Origin: a virus
DNA: 64,000 nucleotides
Strand: one strand, 5' to 3'
Virus record (IMG/VR): IMGVR_UViG_3300045971_000674
Span: 62,001 to 126,000 of that record
Within the stretch, counting starts at the first letter, position 1, and the number at the start of each line of letters is the position of its first letter. Both the position numbers and the translations under genes were made by a program. Positions 7,859 through 16,953 of the stretch are shown here, one piece after another. The notes beneath the pieces were generated by a model, which worked only from the letters and a program-made list of their open reading frames with translations, had not been told where the DNA came from and did no database searches.

Positions 7859-8868
7859 CAGAACACCAGTGTTGACTTTCGCTTCTTCTCTGCATTGAGC
7901 GCCTTGGTCTCTTCCTTCAACGGAGAGTTGCGACCTGTGCTGGAGAAGAGCTCAACGAAGTGTTGGGCCTCATCGGCGATCTTGCGAAGGCCAAACTTGG
8001 CACAGAACTTCTGAAAGTGGAAGAAGCTGAAGGCACCGTGATGAAGGATCTCGTGCTCGACCATCTCGGTCATGAGCGCACGGATATGTGGTGGCTGACG
8101 CTCGAGGTTCATGAGGGTCTGGTTCTCTTCGAACAGATCGCCAACTCGCAAGGTGCGCTTCTCGCCAGTCTCTGGCTCGCTGAACACCCACGTGTGGTTC
8201 ATCATGTTGGTACGCTCGTACTCGTCCGTGTACGCCTTCTGGATCTTCGTGGAGAAGACACGTGGATAGGCAGTGAGAACGTTGTCGCCGCTGTCGCCAC
8301 GAATTGCCTTCTCGAACATGAAGTACTCGGGATCAATCTTGTCGCCTGTCTCCTTGTCCCAGCCACGTAGCTTGCCGTCGTCTGGATTGACGATCGATAC
8401 ACCCGGATTCTTCAGCAGTTGGATGAAGTCCTTGTCACCTGAGAGCACGACAACCTCGTCGCCCTTGGCAGAGAAGTACTGGACATAGGCAGCGATGCTG
8501 TCATCGCCTTCCAGCTCGGGCCGTGAGAGGCATACAAGGGAGGTATGGTTGCGTGCCAGATCCTCGAAGGCAGCGATCAGTTCGTAGAAGGCGGCCTTGC
8601 TGTCGTCAGTGACGCGGTTGCCCTTGTAGTACCGGCGCGATACGCAGGTCTCAGCCTTCGTGTAGGCCTTGCGCCAATTGTTCTTGCCCTCGAAAGCAAC
8701 TGCCACTTGGTCCGGTTGGATCTTGCGGTAGTGCGACTTCAGGGTGTTTAATGCCATATGCATCGCGAGACCCGCTTGGTCTGCAGGATCCCCACCTTGG
8801 TTGTACTTGCCATGGGCAGATGCAACCCGAAAGAGGATGTTGGAGGTGTCAACTACGAGACGCTTCAT
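7858..8868 (-). CDS. rnh: 5'-3' exonuclease / RNase H (FEN-PIN fold, T4 rnh type)
   Basis: 336 residues. Removes RNA primers and 5' flaps from Okazaki fragments. Acidic metal ligands are visible in order: VVDTSN (Asp7), ELEGDDSIAA, LSGDKDF and RGDSGDN, the pattern of phage T4 RNase H and FEN nucleases. Length is close to T4 RNase H (305) with an extra C-terminal tail. It sits in the replication region between clamp and helicase and overlaps the next gene by one base. Confidence 0.9.
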   Translation of the reverse strand: MKRLVVDTSNILFRVASAHGKYNQGGDPADQAGLAMHMALNTLKSHYRKIQPDQVAVAFEGKNNWRKAYTKAETCVSRRYYKGNRVTDDSKAAFYELIAAFEDLARNHTSLVCLSRPELEGDDSIAAYVQYFSAKGDEVVVLSGDKDFIQLLKNPGVSIVNPDDGKLRGWDKETGDKIDPEYFMFEKAIRGDSGDNVLTAYPRVFSTKIQKAYTDEYERTNMMNHTWVFSEPETGEKRTLRVGDLFEENQTLMNLERQPPHIRALMTEMVEHEILHHGAFSFFHFQKFCAKFGLRKIADEAQHFVELFSSTGRNSPLKEETKALNAEKKRKSTLVF

Positions 8869-8876
8869 GGTGTGCC

Positions 8877-9209
8877 TTACGTGTTCCGGTGTGGGTGGGC
8901 TGCGGGCGGCATCATCCCGTAGAACATGTCATCTACATTGTCGCCGCGCATCTTGCCCATTTCGACAGCTGCATTGAGCAGAGGCTGCCATGAAGGTAAG
9001 CTGCGCTGACGCGAGAAGCTCGTGCGCAGATACATTGCCAGTTCGATGGTCTCGAACGATTGGCGACCCTGCATCACCTCCTGTAGCCGTGTCTCCAGCG
9101 CTGACATGTTGCCGACGCTGTCATCCAGAAAGCTGAAGATGTCTGGGGCAGCAATGAGGCCCATGACCTCCTCGGCAATTTCCTGCAGTCGTTTGGAGCG
9201 TGCGCTCAT
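8877..9209 (-). CDS. Hypothetical protein
   Basis: 110 residues, helical, Met-rich C-terminus, no recognised family. The ATG overlaps the stop of the upstream gene (ATGA), so it belongs to the replication operon. Confidence 0.7.
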   Translation of the reverse strand: MSARSKRLQEIAEEVMGLIAAPDIFSFLDDSVGNMSALETRLQEVMQGRQSFETIELAMYLRTSFSRQRSLPSWQPLLNAAVEMGKMRGDNVDDMFYGMMPPAAHPHRNT

Positions 9210-9565
9210 CCCACCCTCAGCTCGTTCTGGATCTGGCTGAGTTGGGGATGTGTAGACGACTGCACTGCATCGTCCTGCGGATCTCCAGCCAGGTGAGTGG
9301 GGCGCATTGACGACGTGTAGAAGAACAGCTGCACCGTGTCTTCGTCCGTCTCTGCTTCGAAACCCAGGCCCTTGATCTTCTCAATGAAGGTCTGGTTCCA
9401 GTTGAACTTGATCTTGATGCGGCCATCATCCTCGAAGCCGCCTACCTCGAAGGAGGCCCACGGCTTGTCAGATGCTTCCTTCTCGGCCAGATACTCAGCC
9501 TCGTGATCGACTGCGACTGGTCCGAGGTTCCCGAAGTAGTTCTTGATGGCGTCCCAGAACTTCAT
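9206..9565 (-). CDS. Hypothetical protein
   Basis: 119 residues. The start was set at ATG 9565 (MKFWDAIKNYFGN), just after the preceding stop, rather than an earlier in-frame codon inside the upstream gene. Acidic alpha/beta protein of unknown function in the replication operon. Confidence 0.68.
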   Translation of the reverse strand: MKFWDAIKNYFGNLGPVAVDHEAEYLAEKEASDKPWASFEVGGFEDDGRIKIKFNWNQTFIEKIKGLGFEAETDEDTVQLFFYTSSMRPTHLAGDPQDDAVQSSTHPQLSQIQNELRVG

Positions 9566-9569
9566 GATG

Positions 9570-9926
9570 TCACCACTTCCCAGCACTTGCGACGCTTGCG
9601 ACTGCACGTTGTGCCGCCTCAATCTCAGGCCGAATGACGGCAGCAAGATGATCGAACACGAGGTTCTTCATCACGGCGTCAGTGACGGTCGATGTCGACC
9701 AGTTGATGTCGTTGTTGATCAGCGCCGCATTTGGCAATGCAACGGTCACTCGCTTGCCGCCGAAACCGACGGTGACACGAAGGATATTGCCTTCATTGGC
9801 GGTGGCCACGATCGGCGTCCACTTGTCAGCCATCGGCTTGGCTTCACCAAGCAGACGGGTCAGATGGCGGACCTGTTCCTCCAGGCTCATCACGTATTCG
9901 TTGCGGGTCTTGTCGATGTCTTGCAT
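9570..9926 (-). CDS. Hypothetical protein
   Basis: 118 residues. A short helical N-terminus (possible coiled coil, residues 14-30), a beta-rich middle (NILRVTVGFGGKRVTVALP) and a helical end. It starts 2 bases after the clamp stop codon. No family recognised. Confidence 0.7.
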   Translation of the reverse strand: MQDIDKTRNEYVMSLEEQVRHLTRLLGEAKPMADKWTPIVATANEGNILRVTVGFGGKRVTVALPNAALINNDINWSTSTVTDAVMKNLVFDHLAAVIRPEIEAAQRAVASVASAGKW

Positions 9927-9927
9927 A

Positions 9928-10653
9928 TCAGTCCTCGTTGTACTCGTTCATGACCAAGAGCGAGTAGCCCTTGACCAAGGTGGTGATGGAACCCGCCTGG
10001 CCAAACACCAGATCGATGGTCTCATCATCGCGTTTCAGGTCTCGAACGCCCACGTCAAGTACCGTGGTGAGGTACGGTGCTGCATAGGTGAAGAGAATGG
10101 CCTCAGCTTCATCGATGAACTCAGCCGGCTTTTCAGTGCCTGTCGAGAACTGGTCGTTCGTGCTGTCGACGCATTCAATATGTACATCTCCCGCGGAGGA
10201 GATTTTGAAGATGATCGTCTCGGCGCCAAAGATCTTGGCAGCCTTGGTGAGGGTGCTCACCTCAGCCTTGGTCATCGTCAGGGCCACCAACGGAGGATCT
10301 TGGTTTTCCTTGGGGTGAAGGACCATCGACGTGGCGCTGCAGCGGAACTGGGCCTTCGTCTTGCCAGCAGCGATGGTCATACGGCCGATTTCGCCGTTCT
10401 TGGCAACATCGCCGGTGATAGAGACCGAGCCAGTGAAGAGACCAAGCCGCTTCTCAAGGTCAGAGAGGCGGCCAATGCCAACGGGAACCGTGGGATCGAT
10501 CGAGAGCTTCGTCTCGGAGATGATGGCTACCTTCTTGTTGGACATGGCACCCATGACCTTGCCACCAGCAAGGACGCAGCCATCGATACCGACGGTCTTG
10601 CAAAGGGCGAGGATGGCGCGGAGTTCATCCACATCGGAGGGGCTAAAGTTCAT
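9928..10653 (-). CDS. 45: Probable DNA sliding clamp (T4 gp45 type)
   Basis: 241 residues (228 in T4). Position next to the polymerase, size and alternating strand/helix make-up with two similar halves fit gp45, the trimeric processivity ring that in T4 also activates late transcription. Identity to T4 gp45 is low by eye, so the call rests partly on context; a structure prediction would settle it. A TACAAT element at 10684-10689 could give it a separate transcript. The ATG overlaps the upstream stop. Confidence 0.62.
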   Translation of the reverse strand: MNFSPSDVDELRAILALCKTVGIDGCVLAGGKVMGAMSNKKVAIISETKLSIDPTVPVGIGRLSDLEKRLGLFTGSVSITGDVAKNGEIGRMTIAAGKTKAQFRCSATSMVLHPKENQDPPLVALTMTKAEVSTLTKAAKIFGAETIIFKISSAGDVHIECVDSTNDQFSTGTEKPAEFIDEAEAILFTYAAPYLTTVLDVGVRDLKRDDETIDLVFGQAGSITTLVKGYSLLVMNEYNED

Positions 10654-11024
10654 TTGACGACCACTTCGTATTCATGTTGACCCATTGTAACACGTTGGGT
10701 TTTCGGTTGCAGCAGCTTTTGCAGGTGGACGAGCGTGACTTTGAGCCATCGGGATCCATCCCAGATGGCCATCATGCCAGCAAATGGTTCACCCACCATA
10801 TCTCCGACAGTTGGCAGCGCTGCAGTCGGATCCATCATGCGAAGGGCATGACAGTTCTGGATGATCCAGTCTTCCTTGTAGTACTCGAACTCCTGCTGGC
10901 CATCCTTGTTGATTGGATGATCATCGAACTCAGCGAAGTTGATCTCGATGTGATCAACGTCGGATGGTTGCTGTTCGACGGGTTTCTCTGGCAGCTTCTT
11001 GCCGCGCTTGCTGATGATGGCCAT
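10650..11024 (-). CDS. Hypothetical protein between polymerase and clamp
   Basis: 124 residues. Starts at MAIISKRGKKLPEKP, 2 bases after the polymerase stop. Basic N-terminus, acidic middle, and a C-terminal beta-rich part. In T4 translational regulators and clamp-loader genes lie near here, but no such similarity is visible. Confidence 0.7.
   Translation of the reverse strand: MAIISKRGKKLPEKPVEQQPSDVDHIEINFAEFDDHPINKDGQQEFEYYKEDWIIQNCHALRMMDPTAALPTVGDMVGEPFAGMMAIWDGSRWLKVTLVHLQKLLQPKTQRVTMGQHEYEVVVK
10684..10689 (-). promoter_or_regulatory. Possible extended -10 (TGTTACAAT) ahead of the clamp gene
   Basis: Lies inside the end of the 124-residue gene, ~30 bases before the clamp ATG. The -35 is poor (TGCAAC-like). 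Confidence 0.35.
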
Positions 11025-11026
11025 TG

Positions 11027-13843
11027 TTAGAACCTCAGGATGCTGTTGACATGGGTATTCTGTGGGGTGGGGACTTCCCAACCGATGGCGCCGAAGATGC
11101 CCTTCAGCTTGTTGTCGAACATCTTCTCTTCAGTGAGCTTGCGGTCTACCTCAAACTCACCAGTGAACCAATCAGGAAAGCGCTCGAGTTCGGCAGGGAT
11201 GCCAATGGATTTCCACCCGTGGGCATTGCCCTTGAGATAGAAGATGCGGACCTTGTCACCACCGCGAATGAGCTTGGCGCCCTCTTCAAAGGTGGGTGCA
11301 ATTTCGTTGTAGTGGATGGCAGCACGTACTTGACCAGGAACTGACGTGCCTGTGTAACCTGGACGATCCATCTCGCTGGGCAGCATGACCTTGCCGGCTG
11401 ATGGGCGACCCTTGCGAACCCATGCAGAGTAGTACTCGTCGAGATTGTTGGCTTGCTTCGCCACACCCATCGCGAAGATGTCGCCGTTCTTGCCAGCAAG
11501 AATCTTGCGCTGCTGATTGACGAACTTCTCAATGGATGGGTAGTCATCGCCAGACAGAATGCGGCTCATCAGATCCTTGAGGAAGGCCTGAATGATCTTC
11601 GGGGTGTCCGACTTCTTGATTTCGGAACCCTGTGACTTCAGCTTGTAACCGCCAGATGGGGTCACACCTTCATTGTCAACGACCTTCAGCACGTACTTCT
11701 TCTTGGCTTGGAAGAGGCCGCGTTCAGCAACAACTTCGCGACCAGCCTTCATGCGACCGTTGAATGATGGCTGCACGTTGAAGCGCTTCGCCATGAACTC
11801 GGTCCATCCGGCGTTTACGTGTGCTGCCACCTCGTCAGCGATCTTGATCGCATCAGCCTTGTTGGTAGCCTTCGTGCGAAAGTAGCACGAGTCGGTGTCA
11901 CCATAGATGATGACGTCGCTGTCGATGCCATATGCGTTGGTGACAGTGCCATCCTTCTCCACCTCAGTCGTCTTGACCAGGCGCTTGAAGTTCTTCTCGA
12001 TGTACTCGTGAATCGTCTGCATCATGTGCGTGGTGGTGCCACGGCCGCATGCAGTCACTGACGCGCCCATCTCCATACGACCGAAGCGGAACGCAATGTT
12101 GAGCAGAGCCCCGTAGGTCGAGTTCAGCTGGATCTTCTTGGTCAGCTGGAGCAGGTCGTAGTGGGCTTCCTGCTTCTCGTACTCTGCCTTCTTGACAGAA
12201 TCGGTCTCCTCACGAGCCAGCTTGCCGTACTTCTTCTTCTCGCCTTGTAGCCGCTTGCGCTCGGCAAACCAGAATGACAGCACTTCGGGTACGAGACCCA
12301 TTTCGCCAGATTGGTCGAAGATGGTGCCGTAGGCGGTGAGCGCCCACTTCTGTTCGATGAGAACAGCGCGCCACTCTTCGGCTGTGGCTTCCATGAAGTC
12401 GCCGTCGTCTGTCTCCAGGCGGTAGAGGATGTCCTCGGCCACTTCCTTGCCGTCGACGTCTTCGCCGAACATGATGCCGAACCATGCAGCATCGCACTCA
12501 GCGAACTGACCACGGAACATCTCGGGCGAGATGTTGAGCGACATGATCTCGGTCGGGTACAGAGACACCAAGTCGACTGAGCCCAGAAATTCGTGCAACC
12601 CGATCTTCGGGGTCAACACGATGGCACCCTCAACCTTCGGGTGCTTGATCAGTGGAGGCTTGTCAGGAACGATGACCTTCTTGGCCGTGTGGGCGAAGTT
12701 GGTGATGCCAGTCTCAACGTAGCGCACCGTACCCAGCATCGCGCTGTAGTTGACAGTGTTCTCGTGCGCCATCTGGTTCACCATCGTGATGAACCGGAAC
12801 TTGGCTTCCAAGTCAACCATGCCGCTGACGTCACGGAAGTTGTAGGCGCAGAAGGTGGGGAAGTCGTTGTGGTAGAGCTGCTCGAGGGTGCCCTCGTAGT
12901 GCAGCTTGCCGTGGTCTACCTCTTCAGCCAGGATGTTGGCAAGGGCGTACGACTCACGACCTTCGAACGTGAACTTCTCGAAGAGGTCCTTGTAGTCCAG
13001 GTGAGAACGACCGAAGATCGTGTACGTGATCTCAGGTGAGCCGAACTTGTCGACTTCACCTTGGCGCGGCTTCTTGCAGCCAACGAAGCACATCTTGTGA
13101 ACGAGCTTGGACCACACCAGCTCGAGGCGCTTCATGATGTATGGAAGGTCGAAGAACTCCGAGTTCCAGCCGCTGATGATGTCAGCGTCCTCGATGTCCA
13201 TGAGCATGTGATGAAGGAGCTCGCCCTCATTGGCACAGATCACGATCTCGGGGTAGATGCCCTTGGCAAGGTTGCCTTCTTCCATCAGGCGAGTGAACTC
13301 AGCCTTGATGTCCTCAACGGTGCCGTTCCATCGAACACCATCATTGATGGGCGGAATCACGTACTGCTTGTACGTCTTCGTCCACGACTGATAGATCGTG
13401 ATGGCGTTGATGATGGCATACGGGTTCTTGGGGCCCGCAAAGCCGATCTTCGACTTGTAATCGACTTCGATGTCGAGGAAGGCGAAGTTGACCACTGGCG
13501 TGGGGAGGTCCACGTAGTGGTTCATCAGGATCTTCAGCTCGGTCGGGATGTCCGACTCATGCAACGTTCCCTGCGGGAAGTGGCGACGGCCCTCTTCGAA
13601 GTCCTTGCGGGTATCGAAGTCGAAGCGCAGCAGCTTCTTGCCGTAGAGCGAGGTGTAACCTGCAGACACGTCGCAGTATGGCACGCCATCGCCAACTGAA
13701 CGAGCAATCTCCTCTGGCACATAGAAGTAGTGCTCAGCCTTCCATCGGCGTAGGACGCGTTGTCCGTCAGGGTCGCGCTCCCACACGAGGACCTTGTCAC
13801 TGTCCCAGTCGTAGACTGCGCCGATGTAGTTATTTGTCGTCAT
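11027..13843 (-). CDS. 43: DNA polymerase, family B (T4 gp43 type)
   Basis: 938 residues (898 in T4). Replicative polymerase with proofreading. Exo I FLDIEVD, Exo II ISGWNSEFFDLPY and an Exo III-like YNFRD motif lie in the N-terminal half; polymerase motif A DLVSLYPTEI, motif B QLNSTYGALLN and motif C YGDTDS in the C-terminal half. All catalytic acids appear present. The ATG at 13843 was preferred over an upstream in-frame codon; it overlaps the zinc-ribbon gene by 14 bases. Confidence 0.97.
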   Translation of the reverse strand: MTTNNYIGAVYDWDSDKVLVWERDPDGQRVLRRWKAEHYFYVPEEIARSVGDGVPYCDVSAGYTSLYGKKLLRFDFDTRKDFEEGRRHFPQGTLHESDIPTELKILMNHYVDLPTPVVNFAFLDIEVDYKSKIGFAGPKNPYAIINAITIYQSWTKTYKQYVIPPINDGVRWNGTVEDIKAEFTRLMEEGNLAKGIYPEIVICANEGELLHHMLMDIEDADIISGWNSEFFDLPYIMKRLELVWSKLVHKMCFVGCKKPRQGEVDKFGSPEITYTIFGRSHLDYKDLFEKFTFEGRESYALANILAEEVDHGKLHYEGTLEQLYHNDFPTFCAYNFRDVSGMVDLEAKFRFITMVNQMAHENTVNYSAMLGTVRYVETGITNFAHTAKKVIVPDKPPLIKHPKVEGAIVLTPKIGLHEFLGSVDLVSLYPTEIMSLNISPEMFRGQFAECDAAWFGIMFGEDVDGKEVAEDILYRLETDDGDFMEATAEEWRAVLIEQKWALTAYGTIFDQSGEMGLVPEVLSFWFAERKRLQGEKKKYGKLAREETDSVKKAEYEKQEAHYDLLQLTKKIQLNSTYGALLNIAFRFGRMEMGASVTACGRGTTTHMMQTIHEYIEKNFKRLVKTTEVEKDGTVTNAYGIDSDVIIYGDTDSCYFRTKATNKADAIKIADEVAAHVNAGWTEFMAKRFNVQPSFNGRMKAGREVVAERGLFQAKKKYVLKVVDNEGVTPSGGYKLKSQGSEIKKSDTPKIIQAFLKDLMSRILSGDDYPSIEKFVNQQRKILAGKNGDIFAMGVAKQANNLDEYYSAWVRKGRPSAGKVMLPSEMDRPGYTGTSVPGQVRAAIHYNEIAPTFEEGAKLIRGGDKVRIFYLKGNAHGWKSIGIPAELERFPDWFTGEFEVDRKLTEEKMFDNKLKGIFGAIGWEVPTPQNTHVNSILRF

Positions 13844-14057
13844 TGATGTAGTGCCGGCCAGGACCGTCAAGGATGTCCCGCCGTTTGACCCATGCGTTTG
13901 TCAGAAGCGATTGTACCACACTGCCATCGCTGCTTACGTCCCAAAGACGATTGCAACGATCGCAGTTCTCGCCTCGCTTGTCACCAGCAGGAACAAGCAC
14001 GGTGGCCCGGTGGCCACACATGCAAGTGAAGGCGACTGCTACTGCCTTACTCGTCAT
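13830..14057 (-). CDS. Small zinc-ribbon protein
   Basis: 75 residues. Two cysteine pairs (CMC near residue 12, CDRC near residue 33) suggest a single zinc-ribbon fold. Located directly ahead of the polymerase and overlapping it, so probably part of the replication operon. Function unknown. Confidence 0.65.
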   Translation of the reverse strand: MTSKAVAVAFTCMCGHRATVLVPAGDKRGENCDRCNRLWDVSSDGSVVQSLLTNAWVKRRDILDGPGRHYINDDK

Positions 14058-14388
14058 CAGACGGGGTGTGGGTCAGCGCGATGCCGGCGTCGGTCATCAC
14101 GATCTCGACCAAGGTCAGCTGCTGCTCAAGGCCTTCCTTGCGCTGCTGGTAGTCGTTGTTGAAGGTCATCGCCACGAAGTTGTTGAAGATGGCTGGCTTG
14201 AGGCCGAGTTCTTCGAGACATGTGTCACGCAGCACCTTGATGTTCTGCTGCTCGTAGGCGATCTTGCCCTTGCACTTGACGGCTTCGTCGACAGCATTGG
14301 TCAGCTTGGCCTTGGACTTCGGGTCGCGCATGATCTCTTCGATCGAGCGAAACTTCTTGGCCTTGGGTGCGAGTTCTTTGGTTGCCAC
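14047..14388 (-). CDS. DsbA-like DNA-binding protein
   Basis: 113 residues, GTG start with GGAG 6 bases upstream. Helical and charged. The segment CLEELGLKPAIFNNFVAM recalls the ELGVDGKMFNRLLA region of T4 DsbA, a double-stranded DNA-binding protein that acts at late promoters. Similarity is from memory and modest. It has its own -10 (TACAAT) at 14425-14430 and overlaps the zinc-ribbon gene. Confidence 0.5.
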   Translation of the reverse strand: MATKELAPKAKKFRSIEEIMRDPKSKAKLTNAVDEAVKCKGKIAYEQQNIKVLRDTCLEELGLKPAIFNNFVAMTFNNDYQQRKEGLEQQLTLVEIVMTDAGIALTHTPSDDE

Positions 14389-14424
14389 TATGGTCTCCGG
14401 TGATGGAACAGTTACGATACATTC

Positions 14425-14430
14425 ATTGTA
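14425..14430 (-). promoter_or_regulatory. -10 TACAAT (TGGTACAAT) for the DsbA-like gene
   Basis: A CTGTCA hexamer lies 17 bases further upstream as a possible -35. The leader is ~30 bases with a good Shine-Dalgarno. Confidence 0.45.
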
Positions 14431-14464
14431 CCACGGAACCCGATGGCTGACAGCCTCAGGTAGG

Positions 14465-14866
14465 TTAGTTTACGAGTCGGATTGTCTTAGGACGTTCAGT
14501 CGAAAACACGCGCGCTTGAGCAACGGCATGGATCTGTCCGACCTTCTCCATGGCTTCGTCGAAGATCCAGAGGCGTGAGACCTCTCCTGCATCCCAATCC
14601 TTGGACAAGGTGGCCTGTCCGTTGTTGTAGACTGGGTTGACCTCAGACGACAGCTTGAAGGTCTGCTTTTCCGCGGCGGCAGTAGCGATGTGTGCCTTCA
14701 TGTCATCCATGAAGGACTTGCAGGATGCAAGACACTCGTCGTAGTTGGGGAACTCACGTGACGAGACGTTGATGTCAGAAGCACCAGGATACTTGTCCTT
14801 GAACACGGTAACTTGCTGTGTGCCGTGAATGAGCTTGACGGCTGCGGTGAAAGTGAATGCCTGCAT
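14465..14866 (-). CDS. Hypothetical protein
   Basis: 133 residues; ATG overlapping the upstream stop (TGATG). Beta-rich with a central charged helix. No recognised family. Last gene of the 14.5-17.5 kb minus-strand run. Confidence 0.7.
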   Translation of the reverse strand: MQAFTFTAAVKLIHGTQQVTVFKDKYPGASDINVSSREFPNYDECLASCKSFMDDMKAHIATAAAEKQTFKLSSEVNPVYNNGQATLSKDWDAGEVSRLWIFDEAMEKVGQIHAVAQARVFSTERPKTIRLVN

Positions 14867-15333
14867 CAATTTAACACCGTACTCTTGTTGGATTGCACGA
14901 TGTCGCTGTAAGATGGGATCTCGAACTGACGGTACTCGATCTTGGCGGCGATCATGGTGTCATCGCCATCCTTGACCTCGATGATCTTGAGGGTGTATGG
15001 GTTGCCATTCATCCCGACGAATCGAATGTTGTCATGACGTGCATCAAGGTTGAGGGTCTCGTCGATCAACGCCATCTCGCCTGGCACGTACAGTGGGTTG
15101 TAGGTTGCCTTGACATCGAGCCGATCGGCAGCAATGCATGACAAGCCGGTGATGTGGTCCATCGATGTGGTCAGACTGGCATCAGCATTGACGTCACTCT
15201 CGAAGTCAGCCGACACGAGCACCACGGCTTCGATGTCGTTTGCACTGCGAGGCGCAAACTCAGCGACGGCTTGCTGAGCAGCTTCGCCTTCTGCGCGCAA
15301 CATGAAGAAGCAAGAGGTTGGTGCAGTGATCAT
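14866..15333 (-). CDS. Hypothetical protein
   Basis: 155 residues, acidic, alpha/beta, starts with an ATGA overlap to the 398-residue gene and is followed by a TGATG overlap, indicating one operon. No motif recognised. Confidence 0.7.
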   Translation of the reverse strand: MITAPTSCFFMLRAEGEAAQQAVAEFAPRSANDIEAVVLVSADFESDVNADASLTTSMDHITGLSCIAADRLDVKATYNPLYVPGEMALIDETLNLDARHDNIRFVGMNGNPYTLKIIEVKDGDDTMIAAKIEYRQFEIPSYSDIVQSNKSTVLN

Positions 15334-16526
15334 GCGTCAGGCCCCACGATGAGTTGACCGTCAATAGTCAACTGTTCAGTTTCACCGATAACGATTTTCT
15401 GGGTCACTGCGATGATTGGATCTGGATCGAATCGGCCACCAGTTGAACCCAATGGTAGGCGAGCTGGCGGATAGAATGCCACAACAGAACTCTGTGTGAC
15501 ATCGAGAACTGCGGTGCTGCTCACGACATGGTACTTCAGGTAGTCGCGATCTGTGCTCATAGTGTCCAGTGAAACCATTAGATTGAGATAGCGATCCAAT
15601 GGAGAGTACGGCTTGCGCGCCAACATGAAGCACGCCTTCGTTTGTGGCAGCGTGATTGTTCCACTTCCAGTGTTCACGATCAGGTCGCCATACGGAGACA
15701 TGATGGTATTGAGGTCAATGGCTGTCGTGTCGAGAATGTCGAACTTGAAGATGTAGTAGCGGGTCCAGACACCATTCACCAGACGTTCGAAGAAGCTCAC
15801 ATTCTCCCATGCACCAGCGAAGGTGCGGGATGGAGTGTCCACGTTTCGAACGAAGGTCAGAATCTTGGTCGTTTGGGCAAGAGCCTTCGACACCACCACG
15901 TCTACCTGTGTGGTGCCAGGTAGGCTGACTGGAGAATTGAACGAGACGATGTTGTCTGGCACGGAGGACGAGGCAGATCCATCATTGATCTGGAACTGAT
16001 CTGCAGCAGTGCCGCGCTCTAGCTTGACGCCATTGAGATAGACCTCAATGAGATCAGGATCTAGACCGTACGCCTTGAAGCGCAACGTCTTCTTCTCTGG
16101 GCCGTTTTCGACACCAGCAACGGAGGCGAAGGTGGTATCGAATCGGAACGTGTACTGCCTGAAGCTCTTTGGCGTGTCAGTGCGAACAGCAAGCTCCAGA
16201 CGAGCGGTGGCTGAATCTGCTGGAGGTACAGCAAGAGCAAGAGCCAACACGAGCTGACCGTAAGATCCGGTGGCAGTGTTGATTAGCGAAACCTCTGGCA
16301 CCATCGGGCCAACTGTCGTCTCAGTAGTCGTGCGTTGGTGCCAGTCAGTTACCCCCGACGCCGAAGCTGCAGTGATCTGGCCATTGGACAGATACTGGAC
16401 GGGCACAAGACGACCACCACACTGATACGTGATCGTGCACTTATCAGGGCTGATATGAGAATTGTCGACGAGCTTGTCGATTGTCCGTTTGCAGGTAGTG
16501 CAGCTGAGTCGGAGGAATTTCTTCAT
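15330..16526 (-). CDS. Probable virion-associated protein with N-terminal zinc-finger-like segment
   Basis: 398 residues. The N-terminus has CTTCKR and a later KCTITYQCGG, a possible four-Cys zinc site. The rest is rich in beta strands, Thr, Ser and Gly with little helix, as in phage tail or baseplate proteins. No known family recognised. Coupled by overlap to the small genes on both sides. No late promoter was seen close by, so a virion role is only a suggestion. Confidence 0.55.
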   Translation of the reverse strand: MKKFLRLSCTTCKRTIDKLVDNSHISPDKCTITYQCGGRLVPVQYLSNGQITAASASGVTDWHQRTTTETTVGPMVPEVSLINTATGSYGQLVLALALAVPPADSATARLELAVRTDTPKSFRQYTFRFDTTFASVAGVENGPEKKTLRFKAYGLDPDLIEVYLNGVKLERGTAADQFQINDGSASSSVPDNIVSFNSPVSLPGTTQVDVVVSKALAQTTKILTFVRNVDTPSRTFAGAWENVSFFERLVNGVWTRYYIFKFDILDTTAIDLNTIMSPYGDLIVNTGSGTITLPQTKACFMLARKPYSPLDRYLNLMVSLDTMSTDRDYLKYHVVSSTAVLDVTQSSVVAFYPPARLPLGSTGGRFDPDPIIAVTQKIVIGETEQLTIDGQLIVGPDA

Positions 16527-16762
16527 TGAGACGTTACCGTGCGGTACCGCCTGAGAAGCACGTTGACATCAGCACAACCGTATGCGTGGCCGTTCTCGTA
16601 GTTGACGACCTTGACGCAAGCGCCTGCCTTATCCTGGTGCACCTCAGGCAAGAGCCTGTTGTCGATGTACCAGCTATTTATGGCGACGAGAACAGCCACC
16701 AGGACTGACATCGTGATGGCAAGCCCGAAGAGCTGAAGGGTTGAAAGGGTGACAAAGCGCAT
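16523..16762 (-). CDS. Small membrane-anchored protein
   Basis: 79 residues: one membrane helix (residues ~8-27) followed by a soluble part with two Cys (GACVKVVNYENGHAYGC) and a basic end LLRRYR. The two Cys could form a disulfide in the periplasm. Starts with TGATG coupling. Function unknown. Confidence 0.65.
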   Translation of the reverse strand: MRFVTLSTLQLFGLAITMSVLVAVLVAINSWYIDNRLLPEVHQDKAGACVKVVNYENGHAYGCADVNVLLRRYRTVTSQ

Positions 16763-16953
16763 CACTTTTCCTTGGCTGCGACGATGCTGAAGAGCGTGGT
16801 CGGATTGACCCACTTCTTCCATGTGCCATCGTCTTGGTTGACAGGAGTGACTTCACACATCACAAGCTTCTTACCGCCTGGCATGGGCTTCTCGGCCATT
16901 CTACCAGTCTTCTTCACCTCGAATTCACCGAGGACGAATGTTTCTTCAGTCAT
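16762..16953 (-). CDS. Small hypothetical protein
   Basis: 63 residues starting at MTEETFVLGEFEV, with its ATG overlapping the stop of the receiver-domain gene. Beta-rich and basic; no recognised domain. Confidence 0.65.
   Translation of the reverse strand: MTEETFVLGEFEVKKTGRMAEKPMPGGKKLVMCEVTPVNQDDGTWKKWVNPTTLFSIVAAKEK

Noticed and set aside
16675-16682. CATAAATA octamer inside the 79-residue membrane protein gene
   Set aside because: It encodes Ile-Asn of the membrane protein and no gene start lies shortly downstream on that strand; treated as chance.
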